64,000 nucleotides of DNA from Bacteroidota bacterium (GTDB lineage Bacteria > Bacteroidota > Ignavibacteria > Kryptoniales > JAKASW01): positions 1-64,000 of the forward strand of contig JAKAGT010000011.1 in assembly GCA_021825585.1 (NCBI GenBank). The letters are read 5' to 3'. The translations under genes were made by a program, and so were the position numbers. The notes beneath the pieces were generated by a model. The model did no database searches, was not told where the DNA came from, and saw only the letters and a list, made by a program, of their open reading frames with translations. Positions within the stretch are counted from its first letter, which is position 1; every line of letters starts with the position of its first letter. Shown in pieces: positions 53,960-62,955 of this stretch.

Positions 53960-56900
53960 TTATTTCGTCGAGTCGATGGCATCGCGAACATGTACAGCGA
54001 GGTCGGCTACGGAGTATGGTTTCCCGACCACAGTGTTCACTCCCATCGAAACCAGATCATCGACCTTCTCTCCAATGCTCAAGCCAGTTGCAAGGAGAAC
54101 GGCCACATCAGGGTTGATTTCCTTCAGGAGCGGGTAGACATCTGTGCCTGTCATTTCAGGCATCAGCATGTCGAGAATCACGAGGTCTATTTCGCTGAAA
54201 TGTTTCCTGTAAGCCTTCAACCCCTCGATCGGGCCCTCGGCGGTCAGCACTTTATATCCCAATCCCTCCAGGATTTCTCTCGTCAGGTCGAGGAGGGTCG
54301 CCTCGTCGTCGATGATCAATATTCTTTCCGAACCGCGCGGCACTTCTGTCGGCACCGATTCTAAGTCGTCGGAAGGAATTTTGTCCGTCGAAGGGAAATA
54401 GAGTCTGAACGTTGTCCCGCGGTCCAGCTCGCTTTCAACGGTAATGAACCCCTTGTGGTTCTTCACGATTCCATATACGATAGATAGACCGAGTCCCGTT
54501 CCTTTACCGAGAGGCTTCGTCGTGAAGAAGGGCTCGAAGATCTTCCTCTGAATCTCCTTGTCCATTCCGACTCCCGTATCCGAGACTGCCATACAGACAT
54601 ACTTGCCTGCCATAGCATCGGGATTTTGCCTCACTATGTGCGCTGTGAATTCCACGTTCGATGTGGCTATCCGAAGCATCCCGCCCGCAGGCATCGCGTC
54701 ACGGGAATTTATGCAGAGATTTATTATGACACTCTCAAGCTGACTGGTGTCGGCCTCGATGATGCTTATCGTTGGATCGAGCGTGGTTTCTATCTTGATA
54801 TTCTTGCCGATGCTTCTTATCAAAATCTTCATCGCATCATTGACGATATCGTTCAATCGCGCCGGCCTGAAGTCGCTTTCGCGCTGGCGTGAGAAGGTCA
54901 GAAGCTGGGACGTGAGCTCGGCGGCTCTTTGAGCGGAAGAATCGAGAACGTCGATATATTTCTTCAGATTCACATCTTTTGGAGCGTATCTTCTCCTCAG
55001 AATCTCTATGGCGCCGTAAATTGAACCGAGCAGGTTGTTGAAGTCGTGTGCTATGCCGCTCGCGAGCTGGCCGATGCTCTCCATCTTCTGAGACTGGATG
55101 AGCTGTTCCTCGAGGGTTTTGGTGTCCGTGACGTCGACAAGGGCGGCCTGGATTGCGGGTTTTCCCAGGTAGCTTATACCGGCAGCCCATCCCTCCAGTG
55201 ACTTCATCCTTCCGCTCGACGACATTATCCGGATTGTGAACTGAATGTCCCTGTCGGGAGACAGGGCAACCTCGGAAAGTCTTTCGGAAAGCTGCACGTA
55301 GTCGTTCGGGTGTACGAGGCTGTCTAAGGGTGACCCCTGCAGCAGGTTGAGGTCGGTCTCGAACAACGCGCCGAGTGTGGGGTTTGCGTAAACTATGAGG
55401 CCGTCCTGTACGACGAGCACTCCGAGCATGGAGTGTTCCACAAGGCTTCGGTATTTCTCCTCAGACTCATGTAATGCGTTCTTTACGGATTGTTCAAGCG
55501 TAACGTCCCTGCCTATGGCCATGATGCCGGTCACCTTGCCTGCGGCCCGGAGCGTAGTCATGCTCAGTTCGACGATGCGTTCCTCGTTGAACTTCGTAAG
55601 AAGTCTCACGGTGTAGCGAGAATGTTCGTCAGGAGAATCGAACTGCTCCTGAATCCTTCTCATAATAGCTTCGGCATTATCAGGATGGGCGATCTTGGAG
55701 ATAGGTTTTCCCCAGATCTCGTCGGCGGCGTAATTCAGCTGCTCGAAGAATCTCTTATTGGCAAAAACAAACTCGCCGCGATTATTGAACAGGAGCACCA
55801 TATCGTTGGCCTGTTCAACCAGGTTGCGGTACCTGTTCTCCGATGCTCGAAGCTGTTCCTGGAGACGGCGCTTCTCGGTGATGTCCCGCTGAATTCCCCA
55901 TATCCTGACCAGGGTGTCGTTCGACTTTTCACCGATGTATGAGTTCTCGAAATAGTGGATATTGCCGTGCTGATCCTTCTCGACGGTCTCGACGTTTGTG
56001 ATCGAAAAATTCTGTTCGGTGAATTTCACTTTCGATGCGATGTAACCATCCAGGTCGGCGATGAACTCGTAGGCGTGCTTGCCGGTCAACTGAGTGGGAA
56101 AATCGAATCCGTACATTTTGGCGAGGGCCTGGTTACACTCGACAATTACGCCCCTATCGACGATTTCTTTCGCCAGCTTGTCTGTCCTCTGATTCACGTC
56201 GATGGGCTCGCTGAATTCGATCCTCCAGATCCCCTCAGCGCTGTTTCTTATGAAATTCTCATACCGGATGCGCTGAAGGTCCGCTTCGACTTTTGCCTTC
56301 TTTCTTTCCGTTGTGTCGATCGCCGAGATAAGCATGTAGGTGGAACCACCGAACGTGACTTTTGTCCCCCTCATTTCTACTTCGATCTCTTTGCCGTTCT
56401 TGTGGCGATATACTTTTGAAGGAATATCTGCAAATCCCGCATCAAGCCCTTTTTGAATGTGTGCGTCTACCACGGGCCGCGGGTCGGTAGCCAGGTCGTA
56501 TAGAGTCAGCTTCTCTAAATCCGATTCGTGATAACCGAATGAACGAAAGAAGGCCTTGTTCGCCTCAATTATCCTTCCGGTCAGCGGGTCAAAAATGAAA
56601 ATCGCAGCCGGGACTTGCGCAAGCGCTGATGAGTATTTTTCCCGCAAGGCTCTGTAATTGTCGTCTGTCTCTTTTGAATGAATCATAAGTGACAACTGCT
56701 TTGCAGCTGCCGAAAGTGTCCTGATCGAGGACTCTCTATCCGCTTCCGAACCGAATCTCCTGTCAAAAGCACCTATGAGGAGACCGAGGAATTGCGTATC
56801 GAATCTCAGAGGATAAACTTCAAGAGTTTCTATGCCGTCTTCAGAGAAGAGTTTTCTTTTGATCGTCTGAAATTCGGATGTGTCTTTTCTGAGGTGTATC

Positions 56901-57205
56901 GGATTATCTGACTTCACAAAGGGTTTGATTGCGGGTTCGCTGAGTTCCAGCTTCACGCTTGCCGGATGAACGCTCTCGTCGGAAGCCGAAAACAAGAATA
57001 CGTGCGACTGTTTACTGTCTGACAGGAATAGCGAAATAGAACGGGACTCTGTCAGTCCTCGCAGTCTCTTCTGCAGTTGGGCGGTAATGTCCTTGAAGCT
57101 GGCTTCACCAGTCAGTGCCGCCTCACAAGTCTCAGCGAAAGCCTCGAACAACGAATCATTGCTTTCTCTCTTTGAAGACTTGCCCTTAGGGGATTCCTTC
57201 GTCAT
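53960..57205 (-). CDS. soluble GAF/multi-PAS hybrid histidine kinase
   Basis: A 1081-residue cytoplasmic sensor kinase. Order: a GAF-like N-terminal domain (about 20-185), four PAS domains (about 190-700, the second enlarged), HisKA with H720 (SGIAHDFNNLLGS), HATPase (FEPFFTTKPLGKGTGLGLS) and a receiver with D1012 (VILDMLMPEMTG). Its layout and the kinase core closely resemble the kinase at 32779-36687, so the two probably share ancestry. No transmembrane segment and no output domain. Its target is not encoded nearby. Confidence 0.92.
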   Translation of the reverse strand: MTKESPKGKSSKRESNDSLFEAFAETCEAALTGEASFKDITAQLQKRLRGLTESRSISLFLSDSKQSHVFLFSASDESVHPASVKLELSEPAIKPFVKSDNPIHLRKDTSEFQTIKRKLFSEDGIETLEVYPLRFDTQFLGLLIGAFDRRFGSEADRESSIRTLSAAAKQLSLMIHSKETDDNYRALREKYSSALAQVPAAIFIFDPLTGRIIEANKAFFRSFGYHESDLEKLTLYDLATDPRPVVDAHIQKGLDAGFADIPSKVYRHKNGKEIEVEMRGTKVTFGGSTYMLISAIDTTERKKAKVEADLQRIRYENFIRNSAEGIWRIEFSEPIDVNQRTDKLAKEIVDRGVIVECNQALAKMYGFDFPTQLTGKHAYEFIADLDGYIASKVKFTEQNFSITNVETVEKDQHGNIHYFENSYIGEKSNDTLVRIWGIQRDITEKRRLQEQLRASENRYRNLVEQANDMVLLFNNRGEFVFANKRFFEQLNYAADEIWGKPISKIAHPDNAEAIMRRIQEQFDSPDEHSRYTVRLLTKFNEERIVELSMTTLRAAGKVTGIMAIGRDVTLEQSVKNALHESEEKYRSLVEHSMLGVLVVQDGLIVYANPTLGALFETDLNLLQGSPLDSLVHPNDYVQLSERLSEVALSPDRDIQFTIRIMSSSGRMKSLEGWAAGISYLGKPAIQAALVDVTDTKTLEEQLIQSQKMESIGQLASGIAHDFNNLLGSIYGAIEILRRRYAPKDVNLKKYIDVLDSSAQRAAELTSQLLTFSRQRESDFRPARLNDIVNDAMKILIRSIGKNIKIETTLDPTISIIEADTSQLESVIINLCINSRDAMPAGGMLRIATSNVEFTAHIVRQNPDAMAGKYVCMAVSDTGVGMDKEIQRKIFEPFFTTKPLGKGTGLGLSIVYGIVKNHKGFITVESELDRGTTFRLYFPSTDKIPSDDLESVPTEVPRGSERILIIDDEATLLDLTREILEGLGYKVLTAEGPIEGLKAYRKHFSEIDLVILDMLMPEMTGTDVYPLLKEINPDVAVLLATGLSIGEKVDDLVSMGVNTVVGKPYSVADLAVHVRDAIDSTK

Positions 57206-57535
57206 CTAAATCTAGCCTCAGCCTTAAACGGGTTTATGAATTTATCTCAGCAAATATAAAAATACAAACCGACACGCCGAAAAACGCTCGAATCGCGGTT
57301 CTCGTTCCCGAGCATGTCACAGGCCCGATCCGGCAGAGTATTTGGCATCCTATCTTCCTCTAACTAATCTTTCCGAAAAATCAGTCCCACGGTCGGAAGG
57401 CTCAACCTCTCACAGACAGGCTGTCCTGAAGGACGATAGAAATTGTGAGAACGGGCATTACAGCCGCCGTCAGCGTGTGCGGTCTCATCAAACGCCACCA
57501 GGCTCCCCAGTCCGTTCTTGTTCTCCTGCTCCTGT
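57206..57535. other. intergenic region, nothing recognised
   Basis: About 330 bp between two minus-strand genes. An AT-rich stretch lies just upstream of the kinase start (57240-57275), but no -35/-10 pair was convincing. Confidence 0.45.
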
Positions 57536-58951
57536 TCATTTGAACAAGGGCCTGAATCTGAACCTCACACCTATCTCATCTTCCGCAAATCTTCTGGCCT
57601 TCTCCACATCCACACCGTTCAAGCCTACTGCACTCATGTACACTTCTGGAATGTATCTCTTCGCCTCTTTTGTAAACTCGACCATCGAATCCCATTGCTT
57701 TCCGTTTCCGATACCCATGAGCCGCCCGTACTCTGCGGGATCCGCGGAATTGAGGCTTATTGAAACGGCATCTATCAGTCCGGCTAATTCAGGGACAATG
57801 TTCCGGTGGTTGATTATGCTGCCGTGTCCGTCTGTGTCGAGCCTGGTTCTCCCGCCGTTGTCCTTAACATAACGCGCCACGTCTTTCACCACCTGAAGTC
57901 TTATCGTGGGTTCACCATACCCGCAGAATACAATTTCCTTGAATCCCTTCGGATCGCCGATTTCCCGCACCAATTCTTCCGTCGAAGGTTCTGCCTCGAT
58001 GTGCAAATTGTATCCCTTTACCATCGCTTCGCCCTTCCGGTCACAGAAGATGCAGTCCGAATCGCATCGCAATGTCAGATTCAAGTAAAGGGAATTCCGA
58101 ATCTGGTACGTGATTCTCGGGGTCGGCGCCTCGCCTACTCCGAAGAGCTTGTACGCGTTGTATGAAGTAATCCTGCGGATATCAACTGCGGTCAAATCCT
58201 GGATCTCCGCTATTTTGTCGATGATGAAGGGAATATAAGCCGGACTGTTTGCGCTCCCCCGGTAAGGTGCGGGGGCGAGATAGGGTGCGTCCGTCTCCAC
58301 TATGAAATGTTCAGGTTGTATCCGTCTTACCGTGTCCTGCAGCTCCGATGGAGAGTTCTTCTTTCCGAACGTAATCATTCCGCTTATACCCAGGTAGAAG
58401 CCCAGTCCGATGGCTCGCAGTGCGACATCATAAGAGGAGTTGAAGCTGTGAAGTACACCGCGCGGCTGAGGATTAATCTGATAGTCAAACCTCTTCGGAA
58501 GTACCCACTCTCCGGAGGACTGTCTTTCAAGAATCTCGAAGAGGTCGGAGTCCGATTCCCTGTTGTGAATCGAAACCGGGAGCCTGACGGATTTTGCGAT
58601 TTCGATCTGGGCCTCGAAGGCTCTTCTCTGTTCTTCGGGTGGAGAGAGGTTGTAATGATAGTCCAACCCTATCTCGCCGATAGCCACGACCTTTTCATGT
58701 GATGACATCCGCGCGATCTCATCCAATGCCGCATGGTCGGCTTTGGATGCATCGTGTGGATGGAAGCCGACCATGGCAAAGACTCCATCGTAATTCCCGG
58801 CGAGCTCGATAGCTCTTTCGCTGGATGGCAGATCCCAGCCCGGAACGATAACGTACGCTACTCCAGCGGCCTTAGCCTCCTCGATTACCCGGGATGCATC
58901 TGTGAACTTCTCGTGATTTAAATGGGAGTGTGTGTCGACTGAATAATTCAT
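57536..58951 (-). CDS. TatD-family hydrolase fused to a radical SAM domain
   Basis: A 471-residue two-domain protein. Residues 1 to about 270 are a TatD-type metal-dependent nuclease: HxH in DTHSHLNHEKF, Glu in IGEIGLDYHY, His in VSIHNRESD and VLHSFNSS, Asp in VETDAPYLAP. Residues about 280-471 are a radical SAM domain with the cluster motif C296-x3-C300-x2-C303 (LRCDSDCIFCDRKG), GYGEPTIR and SISLNSADP. The second half matches the family known as TatD-associated radical SAM protein, usually encoded beside tatD; here it is one polypeptide. What the two halves do together is not established. Monocistronic. Confidence 0.9.
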   Translation of the reverse strand: MNYSVDTHSHLNHEKFTDASRVIEEAKAAGVAYVIVPGWDLPSSERAIELAGNYDGVFAMVGFHPHDASKADHAALDEIARMSSHEKVVAIGEIGLDYHYNLSPPEEQRRAFEAQIEIAKSVRLPVSIHNRESDSDLFEILERQSSGEWVLPKRFDYQINPQPRGVLHSFNSSYDVALRAIGLGFYLGISGMITFGKKNSPSELQDTVRRIQPEHFIVETDAPYLAPAPYRGSANSPAYIPFIIDKIAEIQDLTAVDIRRITSYNAYKLFGVGEAPTPRITYQIRNSLYLNLTLRCDSDCIFCDRKGEAMVKGYNLHIEAEPSTEELVREIGDPKGFKEIVFCGYGEPTIRLQVVKDVARYVKDNGGRTRLDTDGHGSIINHRNIVPELAGLIDAVSISLNSADPAEYGRLMGIGNGKQWDSMVEFTKEAKRYIPEVYMSAVGLNGVDVEKARRFAEDEIGVRFRFRPLFK

Positions 58952-59383
58952 TGGGTCCTGATTCTTCCGAGTTCATTTTGTTCGTTTTTGCGAATTCCAA
59001 AACTTTATTTGATAATTTCGGCAATCTGAAAGATAAATTCACGGTATGTCACTGAACGCGGTGGGAAATTGTTCCTCGCCCGGTCGCTTCAACGTTGAGA
59101 GTCAAAGTGAGGCAATGGCCGTAGGGCATGTGGCAGGTTGTCACAATCGCGTGAGGAATATTTATCCTGAAGGTGTTGAATTTGGCTTAAACGCGGCGTA
59201 TTTGCGGGCACGGTGTTTGACGTGATTTCTGTCGAGTCCTTTGATCCATTATGATTCTGTTCGGCAAAACTGACAGACAAAACTGACCTGCGGTCTGGAT
59301 CACTTTACAGAAGTATGCGGACTGTGGGTGTACCTGTGTAGAAACTGGATTCCGAAGCTTGTCTTCGGAGAAGGAGAACAAGG
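58952..59383. other. intergenic region before the 2-oxoacid oxidoreductase operon
   Basis: About 430 bp between divergent genes, without a supported gene. It should contain the promoters of both neighbours, but no consensus pair stood out. A hairpin near the right end is listed separately. Confidence 0.45.
59351..59369 (+). promoter_or_regulatory. hairpin directly before the operon's first ribosome binding site
   Basis: TCCGAAG pairs with CTTCGGA (7 bp) around CTTGT and ends 2-3 nt before AAGGAGA. It may tune translation of the gamma subunit or stabilise the 5' end. Confidence 0.4.
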
Positions 59384-59971
59384 ATGATTGAAATTCGCAT
59401 GCATGGCAGGGGTGGCCAGGGAGGAGTGATAGCTGCCAAGATTCTTGCGTCGGCTATTTTCAAGGAAGGGAGGTTTGCACAGTCATTCCCTTCGTTTGGG
59501 GTCGAGAGGAGGGGAGCGCCCGTCCTGGCGTTCACAAGAGTTGATGACAAACCGGTCAGGCTCAGAACTGCAATTTACGAACCGGACCACCTGATCGTAT
59601 TGGATGCGACACTGATCAAGTCTACCAACGTATTTTCCGGCTTGAAGCACGGCGGAACGATTCTGGTCAATACATCCGTTCCAGTTGAACTCGCCAGGTT
59701 TCCGGAAGAGTACACGGTAGGTGTTGTCGATGCCGCCGACATAGCCGTCAGGCACAATCTGGGAACGAAGAGTATTCCGATAGTTAACACTTCAATTCTC
59801 GGAGCGTTCTCCAGATTTACCGGGGTCGTAGGGATAGACGCCGTAGTCGAGGCGATTCGAGAAGGAGTCCCGATTATGCCGGACGAGAATGCGGCGGCGG
59901 CAATGGAAGCTTACGAAGCGGTCAAGTCGACTGCTTTGGAGCGAGTATCGGGAAAGGTAAAAGTAAATTAA
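59384..59971 (+). CDS. porG: 2-oxoacid:ferredoxin oxidoreductase, gamma subunit
   Basis: A 195-residue subunit with the family start MHGRGGQGGVIAAKILASAI, then FPSFGVERRGAPVLAFTRVD. With the alpha and beta subunits it forms the enzyme that converts a 2-oxoacid and CoA to acyl-CoA, CO2 and reduced ferredoxin. AAGGAGA precedes the ATG. First gene of a four-gene operon; pyruvate is the most likely substrate but others (2-oxoglutarate, 2-oxoisovalerate) cannot be excluded. Confidence 0.9.
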   Translation: MIEIRMHGRGGQGGVIAAKILASAIFKEGRFAQSFPSFGVERRGAPVLAFTRVDDKPVRLRTAIYEPDHLIVLDATLIKSTNVFSGLKHGGTILVNTSVPVELARFPEEYTVGVVDAADIAVRHNLGTKSIPIVNTSILGAFSRFTGVVGIDAVVEAIREGVPIMPDENAAAAMEAYEAVKSTALERVSGKVKVN

Positions 59972-59983
59972 GGGTGTGCTGAA

Positions 59984-61666
59984 ATGGGTCAATACAAATT
60001 CACAACTGTCGAAGAGATGCCCCCGTTGGCTTTCTCACTCGAGTCAACGCGCAAGATACCTACCGGAAGCTGGAGGCACGTCAGGCCTATATATAAGGAA
60101 AAGTCTTCCCCTTGCGAGATAGGATGTCCTGCAGGAGAGAATATCCCGCAGTATTTTGATCTTGTGCGCAACGGGAAATACGAAGAGGCCTGGCACAAGA
60201 TTCTCGAGGACAATCCGCTTCCCGGTGTGACGGGACGCGTATGTTACCATCCTTGCGAGGGGCAATGCAACAGGGGACCGTATGACGAGGAGATCGCGAT
60301 ACACAATATCGAGAGGTTCGTTGCGGACAAGAATTTCCGAAACAGAAACCTGCCGCGGTCCGGCGAGTTCCACAAAAGCGAAAAGATAGCGGTTATTGGT
60401 TCCGGGCCTGCCGGGTTGTCCTGTGCGTACCAGCTGGCGAGAAAAGGGTATCGTGTGGTTATATATGAATCGGAGCACGAACCGGGGGGAATGCTTCGGT
60501 ACGGTATCCCACACTACCGTCTGCCGAAAAACATTCTCAACAAGGAGATCGGAGACATCAAGAGTCAAGGCGTCGATATTAGTGTCGATTCCAAAATAGG
60601 GGGCAACGTCGCCTGGACTGAGCTTGAAAAGTATGATGCAGTCTTTGTCGCGGTCGGTGCGACCTCCAGCAGAAAGATGGAAGTGGATGGCGAGGACCTG
60701 CAGGGCGTATACAGCGGCGTCGAATTCCTTTATGAGCTGAACAACGGCAGGAAACCGAAGGTAGGCAACCGGGTCGTCGTCATCGGCGGCGGGAACACCG
60801 CGATAGACGCGGCTAGAAGTGTGTTGCGATTGGGGAAGAAGGTAACGGTACTCTACAGACGGACACGGTCTGAAATGCCCGCGGTACCGGAAGAAATCGA
60901 AGAGGCCGAAAAGGAGGGTGTCAAATTCGAGTTCCTTGTCGCACCCGAGGAGTTAACGGGCAATCGTGGAAAAGTCTCTAAAATCGAACTGATCAGGATG
61001 AAACTCGGCGAACCTGATGAAAGCGGAAGGCGCAAGCCGGTGCCTCTCAGGAATTCCAATTTCACGCTTCCGGTCGACACGGTGATTTCCGCGATAGGTG
61101 AAGCGCCGGATTTGTCGTTCCTGCCGTACTCGTTTCTCAAAAAAGGAGTGCGGATATTCGTGGATGAGAATTATTCCACGGGTGTGCCGGGGATTTTTGC
61201 GGGCGGCGACTCCGCGACGAATCCAAACGGGACCGTTGTCAATGCGATCAGGGCCGGAAAGGAGGCCGCAATCTCCATTGACGAATTTCTCGGCTGGAGA
61301 GCAAAGTCGGACGGTGCGCCGCGCGAAATCGTGAAGCCGGAAGAGATAAACACCTTCTATTTCCCGCATGAGAAACGTGTCAAAATCCCTCGTATGAAAG
61401 TTGACAGCAGCGTTTCCACGTTCAAGGAGGTCAACAAGACCATCAGTGATGCGCAGGCGCTGGAGGAGGTGGAGAGGTGTTTCAGCTGCGGGACATGTCT
61501 GCATTGCGACGTCTGTATGACCTTCTGTCCGGACGTTGCCATCAGCAAGGATGAGGCGGGCGAGTATGTGATTGACTATGATCATTGCAAGGGGTGCGGA
61601 ATTTGCGTGAACGAATGCCCACGCGAAGCCATGGAACTTGTCGAGGAGGAAACCCAATGGGTATGA
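59984..61666 (+). CDS. GltD-like FAD/NAD(P) oxidoreductase fused to a 2[4Fe-4S] ferredoxin (delta-like subunit)
   Basis: A 560-residue fusion. The N-terminal Fe-S part has CEIGCPAGENIPQYFDLV and GRVCYHPCEGQCNRG. The glutamate-synthase-small-subunit-like flavin domain follows, with GSGPAGLSCAYQLARKGY for FAD and VVIGGGNTAIDAARSVLRLG for NAD(P). The C-terminal ferredoxin domain has CFSCGTCLHCDVCMTFCP and CKGCGICVNECPREAM, the position taken by a separate delta subunit (PorD) in other organisms. It probably links the oxidoreductase to NAD(P)H. It overlaps the alpha gene by 10 nt. Confidence 0.9.
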   Translation: MGQYKFTTVEEMPPLAFSLESTRKIPTGSWRHVRPIYKEKSSPCEIGCPAGENIPQYFDLVRNGKYEEAWHKILEDNPLPGVTGRVCYHPCEGQCNRGPYDEEIAIHNIERFVADKNFRNRNLPRSGEFHKSEKIAVIGSGPAGLSCAYQLARKGYRVVIYESEHEPGGMLRYGIPHYRLPKNILNKEIGDIKSQGVDISVDSKIGGNVAWTELEKYDAVFVAVGATSSRKMEVDGEDLQGVYSGVEFLYELNNGRKPKVGNRVVVIGGGNTAIDAARSVLRLGKKVTVLYRRTRSEMPAVPEEIEEAEKEGVKFEFLVAPEELTGNRGKVSKIELIRMKLGEPDESGRRKPVPLRNSNFTLPVDTVISAIGEAPDLSFLPYSFLKKGVRIFVDENYSTGVPGIFAGGDSATNPNGTVVNAIRAGKEAAISIDEFLGWRAKSDGAPREIVKPEEINTFYFPHEKRVKIPRMKVDSSVSTFKEVNKTISDAQALEEVERCFSCGTCLHCDVCMTFCPDVAISKDEAGEYVIDYDHCKGCGICVNECPREAMELVEEETQWV

Positions 61667-62943
61667 ACGATACAAACGATCTCCGGAAGAAGAACGGCTT
61701 GATGCATCCTTCGGTAGACAAGGTCCTGGTCATCGAAGGAACACATGCAGCCTCTCACGCGGTGAGGCTGGCCAAAGTGCAGGTGATTGCGGCTTACCCG
61801 ATTACCCCGCAGACCGGTGTGGTGGAAAAGCTTTCTGAGATTGTAAGTCACCGGGAACTGAACGCAAAGTTCATAAAAGTCGAATCCGAGCATTCCGCCA
61901 TGGCATGCTGCATCGGCGCGTCGATAAGCGGCGCCAGGGCATTCACTGCGACTTCTTCGCAGGGACTTGCTCTGATGCACGAGCTTCTTCATTGGGCCGC
62001 CGGAAGCAGACTGCCTATCGTAATGGTGAACGTGAACCGGGCCATGGCACCGCCGTGGTCTATTTATGTTGACCATAATGACAGCCTTTCGCAGCGCGAT
62101 ACCGGCTGGATCCAGTTCTACGCAGAAAGCAACCAGGAGGTTCTGGACACGGTCCTGCAGGCATACAAGATTGCGGAAACCGTTTCGCTCCCGATAATGA
62201 TAAACCTCGACGCTTTCGTCCTGAGCCATACTTCGGAACCGGTTGCGATCCCTAAACAGGAAGTCGTCGACGAGTTTCTGCCTGAACGGAAAGCGTTGTT
62301 CAAGGTCGATCCGGCCGAACCGCATGCGTTCGGTGCGTTGATCGGTCCGGAAGCGTACATGGAAATGCGTTACAAACTCTTCCAGGCAATGGAGGATGCA
62401 AGAGAAGTTATTCGCAGAGTGGATTCCGAATATTCCGAAAAATTCGGGCGTTCGTACGGCGGGCTGGTGGAAGAATACTGCATGGAGGATGCGGAGATAG
62501 TGCTTATGACGTCGGCTACCGCGGTGAGCACGGCACGTATCGCAGTCGACGAGCTGAGAAGTCTCGGCTTTCCCGTGGGGTTGATGAAAGTGAGGGCATT
62601 CAGGCCGTTTCCGGTGGATGAGATACGCGAGCTCGCGCAGAGGGTTCACAAGATCGGCGTCATGGACAGGAATATATCGTTCGGCGCGACCGGTATGATC
62701 TACCAGGAGACAAAGGCCGTGTTATACAATGCATCCGTCAGGCCGAAATTGTTCGGCTTCATCGCCGGCCTCGGCGGACGCGATATCACTCCGGAAACCA
62801 TCAAGGACATTTATTCTTACCTGCTGAACCATGATGCACCAGAGAGCGAAACTATCTGGGTTGGTCTCAAGTCCGGGCAGGAGGTCCGGCCGGAGGGCGG
62901 AAATGCTTCATCGGCAGCCTTCGGGCAGAACGAAAACGTTTAG
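61657..62943 (+). CDS. porA: 2-oxoacid:ferredoxin oxidoreductase, alpha subunit
   Basis: A 428-residue subunit with the pyrimidine-binding domain: VIAAYPITPQTGVVEKLSEI, KVESEHSAMACCIGASISGA and ATSSQGLALMHELLHWAAG. The transketolase-C-like domain follows (GLMKVRAFRPFP). The frame stays open upstream inside the previous gene, so the start is set at ATG 61657, which has GGAGGA 6 nt before it. It pairs with the beta subunit encoded 12 bp downstream. Confidence 0.9.
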   Translation: MGMNDTNDLRKKNGLMHPSVDKVLVIEGTHAASHAVRLAKVQVIAAYPITPQTGVVEKLSEIVSHRELNAKFIKVESEHSAMACCIGASISGARAFTATSSQGLALMHELLHWAAGSRLPIVMVNVNRAMAPPWSIYVDHNDSLSQRDTGWIQFYAESNQEVLDTVLQAYKIAETVSLPIMINLDAFVLSHTSEPVAIPKQEVVDEFLPERKALFKVDPAEPHAFGALIGPEAYMEMRYKLFQAMEDAREVIRRVDSEYSEKFGRSYGGLVEEYCMEDAEIVLMTSATAVSTARIAVDELRSLGFPVGLMKVRAFRPFPVDEIRELAQRVHKIGVMDRNISFGATGMIYQETKAVLYNASVRPKLFGFIAGLGGRDITPETIKDIYSYLLNHDAPESETIWVGLKSGQEVRPEGGNASSAAFGQNENV

Positions 62944-62955
62944 GGAGATTATGCA

